Shown in pieces: positions 52,288-59,274 of a DNA stretch of 64,000 nt (positions are counted from its first letter, which is position 1; each line of letters begins with the position of its first letter). Origin of the DNA: Halostagnicola kamekurae (GTDB taxonomy: Archaea; Halobacteriota; Halobacteria; Halobacteriales; Natrialbaceae). A program made the translations under genes and the position numbers. Location: positions 310,001-374,000 of the forward strand of contig NZ_FOZS01000002.1 of the NCBI RefSeq assembly GCF_900116205.1, given 5' to 3'. The notes beneath the pieces are model-generated. The model searched no databases. It was given only the letters and a program-made list of their open reading frames with translations, and had not been told where the DNA came from.

Positions 52288-53169
52288 ATGGTCACGGTGC
52301 TCATCGCCGGTCACGTCAACTGGGACGTGACCCTCCGCGTCGATCGGTTCCCGGAACCAGACGGTGAGGCGGCGATCCGATCCCGACACCAGTCCGGCGG
52401 CGGGAGCGCCGCCAACGTCGCCACTGCGCTCTCGAGACTCGATGTCGAGGCGGGAATCGTCGGGAGCGTCGGCGACGACGAGCACGGTCACATGGTCCGG
52501 CGCGAACTCGAGCGGGCTGACATTGCGCTCGAGGGGCTTCGGGTCGTCGAGGACGCCGCGACCTCGGTGAAGTACCTCCTCGTCACCGACTCGGGGGCGG
52601 TTTCGGTGCTCGGCAACGACGGCGTCAACGAGGCGATCGGGCCCGAAGACGTCGATCCGGAACCGATTCGCGCGGCGGAGCACGTCCATTTGACGAGTCA
52701 GCGACCCGAGACGGCCGCCGAAATCGCGCGGCTGGCGGCCCGAGCGGGGGCGACCGTGAGCTTCGATCCGGGCCGCCGACTCGGCGACCGCGAGTACGCC
52801 GACACGCTCGCGCTGGCCGACATAATCTTCGCGAACGGTCGGGAGCTCGAGACGATGGTCGACGGCGACGACCCCGTCGCGGCGTTCACCGAGGGAACGG
52901 TCGTCGCCAAACTCGGACGAGACGGCGGCGAAGTCCACACGCCGGACGGCTCGTTCGTCCACGACGGGTTCGAGGTCGACTCGGTCGATACGAGCGGCGC
53001 GGGCGACGCCTTCGCCGCGGGCTTTATCGCCGCGCACCGTCGAACGGGCGACCCCGAAACGGCACTCGCGTACGCGAACGCCTGCGGCGCGCTCACCGCG
53101 AGTCAAACCGGGTCACAGAGCGCGCCGACGATCGACGCCGTCGAGACCTTTCTCGAGTCTCGAGGGTGA
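52288..53169 (+). CDS. PfkB-family sugar or nucleoside kinase
   Basis: A 293-residue ribokinase-like kinase. The N-terminal signature is GHVNWDVTLRVDRFPEPDGE, substrate-side glycines are in QSGGGSAANVATALSRL, and the ATP site with the catalytic Asp is DTSGAGDAFAAGF near residues 233-245. Possible substrates are ribose 1-phosphate, a nucleoside or a sugar. The neighbourhood (nucleoside phosphorylase at 53996, deoC at 50541) makes a role in pentose or nucleoside breakdown attractive. A T-rich element is 32 bases upstream. Confidence 0.88.
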   Translation: MVTVLIAGHVNWDVTLRVDRFPEPDGEAAIRSRHQSGGGSAANVATALSRLDVEAGIVGSVGDDEHGHMVRRELERADIALEGLRVVEDAATSVKYLLVTDSGAVSVLGNDGVNEAIGPEDVDPEPIRAAEHVHLTSQRPETAAEIARLAARAGATVSFDPGRRLGDREYADTLALADIIFANGRELETMVDGDDPVAAFTEGTVVAKLGRDGGEVHTPDGSFVHDGFEVDSVDTSGAGDAFAAGFIAAHRRTGDPETALAYANACGALTASQTGSQSAPTIDAVETFLESRG

Positions 53170-53309
53170 CCGACACGGATATATGACCGGTCGTGAAAGG
53201 TTCGGACCCAGCGTCCTGTCCGTTCTCAATTAGTGTCGTCTGACGGTAGCTATATACCCGGTGGCGTTGGTCCTTCGACCAGGAAGTCACGATTCAGTGA
53301 CTGAGAGAC

Positions 53310-53612
53310 ATGATGAAAGGTATCCCCTGGGCGGCTGCACCTGGCGACAATCGCACGCACGTCCAATACGATAGACGCGACGACGAACCGCCGAGCGTCG
53401 CCGTCGCAACGGCGCTCGCGTCGTTTCACGGCGAAGACGTGACCGCTGGCAGCACCCAACTCTACCAGTACATCGACCCCGACGCGCTCGACGATCTCTT
53501 CGAGAGCACCCTTGGTGGCACCGAGCGGTCGACGGGAATGGTCCGGTTCGAGGCCGACGACGCAACTGTCGTCGTCCGTCCGGAGCGGATCCACGTCTAC
53601 GCAACTCGTTGA
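53310..53612 (+). CDS. HalOD1-like small output-domain protein
   Basis: A 100-residue protein matching the HalOD1 output-domain pattern: SVAVATALASFHGEDVTAGS, LYQYIDPDALDDLFES and GMVRFEADDATVVVRPERIH. HalOD1 proteins are abundant in haloarchaea and are thought to act in signalling or regulation, but their mechanism is unknown. It stands alone with no receiver or PAS domain. ATG at 53310 or the adjacent ATG at 53313. Confidence 0.78.
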   Translation: MMKGIPWAAAPGDNRTHVQYDRRDDEPPSVAVATALASFHGEDVTAGSTQLYQYIDPDALDDLFESTLGGTERSTGMVRFEADDATVVVRPERIHVYATR

Positions 53613-53995
53613 CCGAGGTCTCACAGACGACGCGTCCCGAACCGGTCGAACGTCGCACCGGTTACGGGTCTGTATCGCCCGATCCGCCGCACTGGTCGAT
53701 CCGCCCGCACCAGTCAAATGTTCCGCACCGGTCGGATGCCCCGAACCGGTCCCGACGGGTCGATGCGTTACGAACCGGTCGACGCGCCGCTCTGGTGGGC
53801 TCGAGCAGTCGTCTGTCTCTACTCGTTCTGTACTTTCATCGCTCGTCTCGGTCGTTTCGTCGATGGTTACTGTCGATGGGTATAACCCCTCTCTCGATCG
53901 TCGTGATCGGTGATCGCTGTCTCGGCGTTGGCCCCCTCGAGACGACCTGAACGGACTGGAGAAGGTTTTTCTCGCCGCCCGCGGAACCGGTGGGT
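53613..53995 (+). other. Gap containing degenerate 18-bp repeats
   Basis: About 383 bases with no credible gene. The left part (53641-53781) holds the repeated ACCGGTC-type core listed separately. The right part has a T-rich block (GAAGGTTTTTCTCGCC, 53961-53976) that fits the promoter of the nucleoside phosphorylase, 29 bases from its ATG. Confidence 0.5.
53641..53781 (+). repeat. Seven degenerate copies of an ACCGGTC core, 18-bp period in the centre
   Basis: Cores start at 53641 (ACCGGTC), 53657 (ACCGGTT), 53691 (ACTGGTC), 53709 (ACCAGTC), 53727 (ACCGGTC), 53745 (ACCGGTC) and 53775 (ACCGGTC). The four from 53691 to 53745 are exactly 18 bases apart, and three of them are preceded by CCGC and one by CCGA. 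The array lies after a HalOD1 gene and 215 bases before the phosphorylase. Confidence 0.6.
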
Positions 53996-54724
53996 ATGGC
54001 GACACAACCGCATTTACTCGTCGATGAGGGCGATCTGACGGACATCGCGTTGATCCCCGGCGATCCGGGGCGCGTCGACCGAATCGCGAGCCACTGCGAC
54101 GACGCCGAGACCATCGCACAGAACCGCGAGTACAAGGTCGTCAACGCGAGTTACGAGGGACGGGAGCTGACCATCTGCTCGACCGGAATCGGCTGTCCGT
54201 CGGCCGCGATCGCGATAGAGGAACTTGCCAACGTCGGGGTCGAGACGTTCGTTCGCGTCGGGACGACCGGCGCGCTCCAGTCCGACATCGAAATCGGCGA
54301 CATGATCGTCGCGACCGGCGCGGCGAAAAACGAGGGGACGAGCAAACGGTACGAGGCCGTCGAGTACCCCGCAGTGCCAGATTACGACGTGCTGTCGGCG
54401 CTGGTCGATTCCGCCGAAGCCAACGACGAGGACGTTCACGTCGGCCCCATCGCGAGCGACGACGCCTACTACGCCGAGACCGACGCGGCCGTCGACGACT
54501 GGGAGGCCGCCGGCCTACTCGCAGTCGAGATGGAAGCCGCCGCGGTCTTCTCGCTCGCCCGCCGGAAGGGACTGCGCGCGGGCGCGATCTGCACCGTCGA
54601 CGGCAACCTAGTCGAGGGAACCCAGAAGGGGACCGACACCGAAGACGACGAACTGCCCGAGAAGGCGAAGAACAACGTCGGTCGCGCGATCGATCTCTCG
54701 CTCGAGGCCGCGACGACCCTCTGA
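53996..54724 (+). CDS. Nucleoside phosphorylase (PNP/UDP family)
   Basis: A 242-residue phosphorolytic enzyme that splits a nucleoside with phosphate into base and ribose 1-phosphate. It has LIPGDPGRVDRIASHCDD (phosphate site), STGIGCPSAAIAIEELANVG, VRVGTTGALQ and the ribose/base site AVEMEAAAVFSLARRKGLRA. NLVEGTQKG near the end resembles uridine phosphorylases, but guanosine or other substrates are possible. ATG at 53996 is preferred over an in-frame GTG six bases upstream. Confidence 0.9.
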   Translation: MATQPHLLVDEGDLTDIALIPGDPGRVDRIASHCDDAETIAQNREYKVVNASYEGRELTICSTGIGCPSAAIAIEELANVGVETFVRVGTTGALQSDIEIGDMIVATGAAKNEGTSKRYEAVEYPAVPDYDVLSALVDSAEANDEDVHVGPIASDDAYYAETDAAVDDWEAAGLLAVEMEAAAVFSLARRKGLRAGAICTVDGNLVEGTQKGTDTEDDELPEKAKNNVGRAIDLSLEAATTL

Positions 54725-54763
54725 ACGCCAGCGATCGCGATTCTGTTTTCGACTCGTTCTCGA

Positions 54764-55876
54764 TCACAGTAGTTCGTCGTAGCGCGCCGCCAACTGCTCG
54801 AGGGAGTGCTCGACCGAGAGCATCGGCCGGCGTCGGCGACAGAGGTCAGACAGCCTGTCGCGCTCGGCCAGCGTTCGCTCGAGCGCCTCCCGAAAGTCCT
54901 CCAGATCCCCGCCCTCGTACCGGTATCCGGTCTCGCCCTGGATCACGGACTCGGTGAGCGCGCCCGCATCGACGGCGACGACGGGCGTTCCACACGCCGT
55001 CGCCTCGAGCGCGACGAGTCCCTGCGTCTCGACGGGGCTCGGGAAGACGAACGCGTCGAGCGCCGAGTAAAACGCCGGCAGTTCCCCGCGCTCGAGAAAG
55101 CCGAGAAAGCGAACGTCCGCGTCGGTCCTCGCCGCGTGCGCTTCGAGCGATTCGCGGGCGGGACCGTCACCGGCGACGACGGCCGTCACATCAGTTCCCG
55201 CGACGCCGTCGACGAGTTCCTCGAGGTTCTTCTCGAACCCGTGGCGGCCCGTGTACCCGACCATCGGTCCGTCGATTCTCGCGAGTCCGTGCGCCGTGCG
55301 AAACGGCGTCGGATCGACCGGTCGAAAGAACTCGGTGTCGATCCCGTTCGAAACGATGCGCACGTCGACGTCCGCCGCGACGCGCTCGAGTAAGTTCCGT
55401 CGAGCGAACGCGGTCGGCGCGATGACGCGGTCGGCGAGTTCGAAGACGGACCGCTCGTAGGCGCGGGTGAGTTGTTCCAGCCCGCCGACGAGCGCGTCCG
55501 GTACGTGCTGGCCCGCCCGGTCGTCGAGCAGCGTGTGATAGGAGGCGACGGTGGGAATCTCGTGCTTTCGCGCGTAGCGAATGCCGGCGATGCCGACCGT
55601 AAACGGGGTGTGGACGTGGACGACGTCCGGACGCTCGAGCCCGCTCGGAATCCGCGGCACGCCAAGTCGGTAGCGCGGATACAACGGCGCCTGAACGCTC
55701 GGGACCGCGTACTCCCCGGCGTCGGGGTCGTAGCCGTCCATCTTCGGAAAGACGACCGCCATCGAGTCTCGAACGCGCGGCCACCGGTCCCGCCAGAGCG
55801 AGACAGTGTAGGTGACGCCGTTGACCGTCGGGTGATAGAGGTCGGTAAACGCCGCGACGCGTTCGGCTCGCGTCAT
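54764..55876 (-). CDS. Glycosyltransferase family 4
   Basis: A 370-residue GT-B glycosyltransferase. The N-terminal domain begins MTRAERVAAFTDLYHPTVNG and has VVHVHTPFTVGIAGIRYARK and TVASYHTLLDD. The C-terminal nucleotide-sugar domain has IVSNGIDTEFFRP, MVGYTGRHGFEKNLEELVDG, and the E-x7-E segment SPVETQGLVALEATACGTPV. It probably makes glycolipids or decorates surface glycans. Its sugar donor is unknown. Confidence 0.9.
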   Translation of the reverse strand: MTRAERVAAFTDLYHPTVNGVTYTVSLWRDRWPRVRDSMAVVFPKMDGYDPDAGEYAVPSVQAPLYPRYRLGVPRIPSGLERPDVVHVHTPFTVGIAGIRYARKHEIPTVASYHTLLDDRAGQHVPDALVGGLEQLTRAYERSVFELADRVIAPTAFARRNLLERVAADVDVRIVSNGIDTEFFRPVDPTPFRTAHGLARIDGPMVGYTGRHGFEKNLEELVDGVAGTDVTAVVAGDGPARESLEAHAARTDADVRFLGFLERGELPAFYSALDAFVFPSPVETQGLVALEATACGTPVVAVDAGALTESVIQGETGYRYEGGDLEDFREALERTLAERDRLSDLCRRRRPMLSVEHSLEQLAARYDELL

Positions 55877-55951
55877 TGCCGGCGAGTCCACCCGCAGTCC
55901 CCAAAACTATGCTCTCGTTACGGCCCGCTCGAGACGGCAGCGAGTCGCCCC

Positions 55952-56353
55952 TCACTCGACGCTGAACGAGACGCCGTGGCGTCCAAGCAGTGCTCGCATT
56001 CGATCGACGCCCGATTTCGTGTCCCATCCCTCGCCGATGTAGTGTTTGTACGGGTGGCGCAGCCACGAGTACTCGCGGTGGGCGAATACCTCGAGCGACC
56101 GGTCGTCGTTGCGAAACAGCGCGACGTGGAGTTGCCACGTCGAGAGCGGCGACGGTCGTCGAACCCAGCTTCCGGCCGACAGCCGGCCGTCGCGGTGGAC
56201 CTTCAGCGAGGCGATCGGCTCCGGCGAAAACGACATCGCCTCGAGGTCGGTCCGGAACTCCTCGAGGCTGCGCTGGACCGTACCGACGTACTCCGCGGGG
56301 TGTTGGCGACACTGTGCGAACCCGCCCAGTGGCCGTTTGAGTCGGTGAAGCAT
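55952..56353 (-). CDS. Conserved haloarchaeal protein, unknown function
   Basis: A 133-residue protein starting MLHRLKRPLGGFAQCRQHPA. Tryptophan and histidine-rich motifs follow: WVRRPSPLSTWQLHVALF, VFAHREYSWLRHPYKHYIGE, GWDTKSGVDRMRALLGRHGV. The H-x-E-Y-SW-H-P-x-K-HY pattern looks conserved and could bind metal or nucleotide, but I do not know the family. A GTG start at 56431 could add 26 residues. It lies downstream in the same direction as the glycosyltransferase order, with a 75-base gap. Confidence 0.6.
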   Translation of the reverse strand: MLHRLKRPLGGFAQCRQHPAEYVGTVQRSLEEFRTDLEAMSFSPEPIASLKVHRDGRLSAGSWVRRPSPLSTWQLHVALFRNDDRSLEVFAHREYSWLRHPYKHYIGEGWDTKSGVDRMRALLGRHGVSFSVE

Positions 56354-56565
56354 CGGCAGAACGCGCCGTCGCGCTCGCGTTCGCAGCGGGAGTGGGGATC
56401 GAGCGCGGGACGGATCGTCGGTGCTCGTCACGAGTCGTTCGTAACGCGGCCCCCGAGCAAAGCTTTTCTGGAGCCCGCTCGCCCGCAAACCCCAGCGAGC
56501 GTGCGCCGCCCGGTCGAATCCCGTTACTCGAGCCCTTCATCGGGGTCCCATCATTCGAGCTCTCG

Positions 56566-57390
56566 TCACTCGAGCCAGATTCCCATCAGCACCTCGTCGG
56601 TGAACGAGTCGTCGATGCAGTACTGGCGCTCGCGCTCACCCTCCCGCTGCCAGCCCTGCTCCGTGAGGAACTCGATCGCCCGCTCGTTGGTCGCCGGCAG
56701 GTTCTGGGTGACCTTTCGGTAGTCGGCCTCGCCGGCCCACTCGAGGCCGTACTCGAGCAGCGTCGAGCCGATCCCCTCCCGTCGAACCTCCGGGCGAACG
56801 CCGACGGTCACCTCGGCGGTGTGGCGAAGCGACGGCAGTTCCGGCGCGTCGAGGTGGAGCCACCCGACGACGTCGGAGCGCGGTTCGGATTCCGTCTCGG
56901 GGTCCGGTTCGAACGTGGCGACGAAGAACACGCGGGAGCGATCCGCGTTGGCCCGGACGAGCGCGGACTCGCGCTCGAGTCGATCGGCCACGTTCTCGGC
57001 GACGATGTACTGCTCTTCACCCGCGACCTCCCGCATGGCGTCGACGAGGCCGTCGCGGTCGAATTCCCGAGCCGGTCGGATTCGAACGATCCCATCCTCG
57101 AGTTCCACGGTTCGCTCCGGCGCGGTCACGCTGATCCGCAGCCGACCGTCGGTCTCGAGGAGATAGCCGTCCGTTTTCAGTTCGTCGAGCGCGTCCTGTA
57201 GTCGGTCGCTCGAGGGCCGAACCTGCTGGCGGTACTCCGCCGACCGGGCCGGCTTCGACTGGGACCCGCCCGCGTCGACGCGGATCGCTCGAGCGAGTTC
57301 GTCGGGCGGGACGGCGCCGTTTCGCTCGACGTACTCGTACACCCGCTGCTGGAGGGGGTCGTCGAACGAGAACGTCGGATGGGTGCTCAT
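56566..57390 (-). CDS. Winged-helix plus GNAT acetyltransferase fusion
   Basis: A 274-residue protein. Residues 1-85 form a winged-helix-like region (QQRVYEYVERNGAVPPDELA; DRLQDALDELKTDGYLLETD). Residues 105-274 are a GNAT domain: VRIRPAREFDRDGLVDAMRE, EVTVGVRPEVRREGIGSTLL (acetyl-CoA loop R-R-E-G-I-G) and QNLPATNERAIEFLTEQGWQ. It could acetylate a protein under DNA- or ligand-dependent control. Substrate unknown. Confidence 0.85.
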   Translation of the reverse strand: MSTHPTFSFDDPLQQRVYEYVERNGAVPPDELARAIRVDAGGSQSKPARSAEYRQQVRPSSDRLQDALDELKTDGYLLETDGRLRISVTAPERTVELEDGIVRIRPAREFDRDGLVDAMREVAGEEQYIVAENVADRLERESALVRANADRSRVFFVATFEPDPETESEPRSDVVGWLHLDAPELPSLRHTAEVTVGVRPEVRREGIGSTLLEYGLEWAGEADYRKVTQNLPATNERAIEFLTEQGWQREGERERQYCIDDSFTDEVLMGIWLE

Positions 57391-58521
57391 AGTAACCGAA
57401 CCCGGCGACGGCGGACATAATTATGGCCATCGTACTGTTGGTCTCGCTCACTGGGGTCGCGAGAACGACCGATTTCTCGCTCGCGACGGCCGGTTTCGAA
57501 CGCTGAATCCCGATCGCAGTCTGCGCGCTCGAGTCGCCCGTCGCGTTGCGGTCGCGATTTCTCCTCTTCGTCACAGCTCGGCACATTTAATATCACATTA
57601 TACGGTTTATCATCTCCATTCGTGTCTCGAGTTCGTTTGTGCCAGCGAACGTCAGATAGCCGCGAAACTGTGTTTTCGATCTATCTTCTGCGGTCTGCGG
57701 ACGACTAGAGGATCTCGAGAGAGGTCCGCTTGCCAATTCGGGGCCCACCGTGGCTCCCGCCAGTGGTTCACTCGACGAATGACTGTCGACGATCGGCGTA
57801 ACTGATCGTTTGATAGTTTCGAATCCGAAGTTCGACTAGCGACGATTGACTACGCCATCATTTAGCGACGAATGCCGCCATCGCATCACTCGTATGCATG
57901 TCGGTCAACGATCGTCTGGAGGCCGCAGCCGATGTCCGAAATTCGGGCACCCGCTCACCGGACGAGTTATCCGGCGCGCCGACCTTCTCTACTGACATCG
58001 CAGCCAGTCTTTCATTACGGCTACCATACGAGTCGAACCCCGAATTGCGGGTTCGATTCCACGACGCATTAGTCGGCGTTTCAGTCCTCTCGAGACCGAT
58101 ACTGCGGTCGTTCGCGGTCGCTTCTCGTCGGATCGGACTACAAACCGCCGGTGGACCACGACTCGTGGCGGCGTCGACGTTTGGAGTCGTCTATCCCCGC
58201 TCGGATTCGCCACTCGCCGACCGTTCTGTTCGATCGTCGCGGGAACGCTCGAGTTAGGTTTCGTAGTCTTTCATCCCCGTTTCGAACGTTCCGTTTGGTG
58301 GTTCAACTGTCACAGATGGTTGCCATGCGAACCAATCATCCCTGTGGCTCTCGAGATGTCGTACCCAGGCGTTCACTGGACGTCTCAATCACAGCTGCCC
58401 CCTCAATAAATCATATACTGCAATACAGAATGTCGGCTCGATCGTCGGCGAACGTCTTCCGTTCGCCGAGGGTCGTTCAGTACCTCGGAAAAAGGACGCC
58501 TCGAGCGGCTCTCGCCGGTTG
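57391..58521. other. 1.1 kb region without an intact gene
   Basis: Open frames here lack halophilic bias. The longest plus-strand ones (57383-57805 and 57898-58257, the latter starting MSVNDRLEAAADVRNSG) have mixed third positions and no motifs. 57591-57680 and 58385-58440 are A/T-rich. The right end holds a gene remnant on the minus strand, listed separately. The region looks like the scar of a lost insertion. Confidence 0.5.
58258..58452 (-). pseudogene. Remnant of a coding sequence, interrupted by a stop
   Basis: Read leftward, one frame gives IEPTFCIAVYDLLRGQL, then a TGA, then LRRPVNAWVRHLESHRDDWF, AWQPSVTVEPPNGTFETGMK, DYET and a TAA at 58258. The second part in particular (tryptophan-containing, balanced residues) reads like the C-terminus of a real protein. 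No start and no upstream domain remain. The family is not recognised. Confidence 0.4.
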
Positions 58522-59274
58522 TTAGGGTCGCCGTGCGACCAGGATGGCCGCACTACTCACGATCGCGGCGACCGCGATTCCGGCCGCGAAGCCGGGGACC
58601 GAATCGCCGTCCGAGCCGTTATCGCCCTCGGATTCGTTCTGTGATGCCGGGTCCTCCCCGCCGTTGCCGACGGTGAGGGTGCCGGCCGCTAGAGCCGGAT
58701 CGATGGAGTCGCCGCCGTCGGCGTCGAGTTGGGCGTCCGAGACGCGCAGGTCCGTCGCACCGTGATCGACGCCAGTCACGTCAATCTCCGCCAGCGTGAC
58801 GTCCGTTTCGCCGGGCGTGACCCCATCGTCGAGGTCGATCGCTTCGACCGTGACAGTCTGCTCGTCGCTGGTCACGACGGGATCGCTCGAGAGAGCGAAC
58901 CGATCCGGATAGCTGGCGTTTTCGATGGTCGCGACGCCCTCGGTCTCGAGCGCGAGCGTGACCTCGAATCCCGCGAGCCCCTCCGGTGCGTCGGTCAACG
59001 CGATGCGATGTGTCGCGTTTGACTCGGTATCGACCGTCTCGTTGGAGACGACGAGCGTCGGGTCGGTTGCCGCGTCCTGACTCCCGACGGTCGCGCTGGG
59101 AGTCGATTCGGCTCCGGCAACTGCGACCGCTCCGATCGCGGCCGATCCGACCGCGACGAGGATCGCCATGGTGGCGGCGAGCGTCCGGATCGTTCGCCGT
59201 CGCTGTGGCGTTCGAACCGAAAACTGCGCGTCGGTGGTCGGTCCGCTCGAGTCGGTTCCGCCCATCAGGTTCAC
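58522..59274 (-). CDS. Cohesin-like surface protein with PGF-CTERM anchor
   Basis: A 250-residue precursor. A basic N-terminus and signal helix (TIRTLAATMAILVAVGSAAI) lead to one cohesin-like beta sandwich at about residues 68-200 (VVSNETVDTESNATHRIALT, APEGLAGFEVTLALETEG, VTPGETDVTLAEIDVTGVDH). Then come an acidic Ser/Asn/Gly linker and a C-terminal tripartite signal PGFAAGIAVAAIVSSAAILV with RRP, which fits PGF-CTERM processing by archaeosortase A. It starts with GTG overlapping the stop of the dockerin protein gene (GTGA), so the two are coupled. An ATG at 59265 is an alternative. Confidence 0.82.
   Translation of the reverse strand: MNLMGGTDSSGPTTDAQFSVRTPQRRRTIRTLAATMAILVAVGSAAIGAVAVAGAESTPSATVGSQDAATDPTLVVSNETVDTESNATHRIALTDAPEGLAGFEVTLALETEGVATIENASYPDRFALSSDPVVTSDEQTVTVEAIDLDDGVTPGETDVTLAEIDVTGVDHGATDLRVSDAQLDADGGDSIDPALAAGTLTVGNGGEDPASQNESEGDNGSDGDSVPGFAAGIAVAAIVSSAAILVARRP

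Noticed and set aside
57383-57805. 140-codon plus-strand frame in the 1.1 kb gap
   Set aside because: Cys/His/Arg-rich translation without acidic bias or motifs; overlaps the start region of the GNAT gene.
58030-58070. tRNA-like T-arm (GGGTTCGATTCC)
   Set aside because: The expected stem does not pair and no acceptor, D or anticodon arm can be drawn around it. It is a short inverted repeat CGAACCC...GGGTTCG.
57898-58257. 119-codon plus-strand frame beginning MSVNDRLEAAADVR
   Set aside because: Third positions are mixed, the composition becomes Ser/Arg-rich and no family is recognised. Kept only as part of the gap description.
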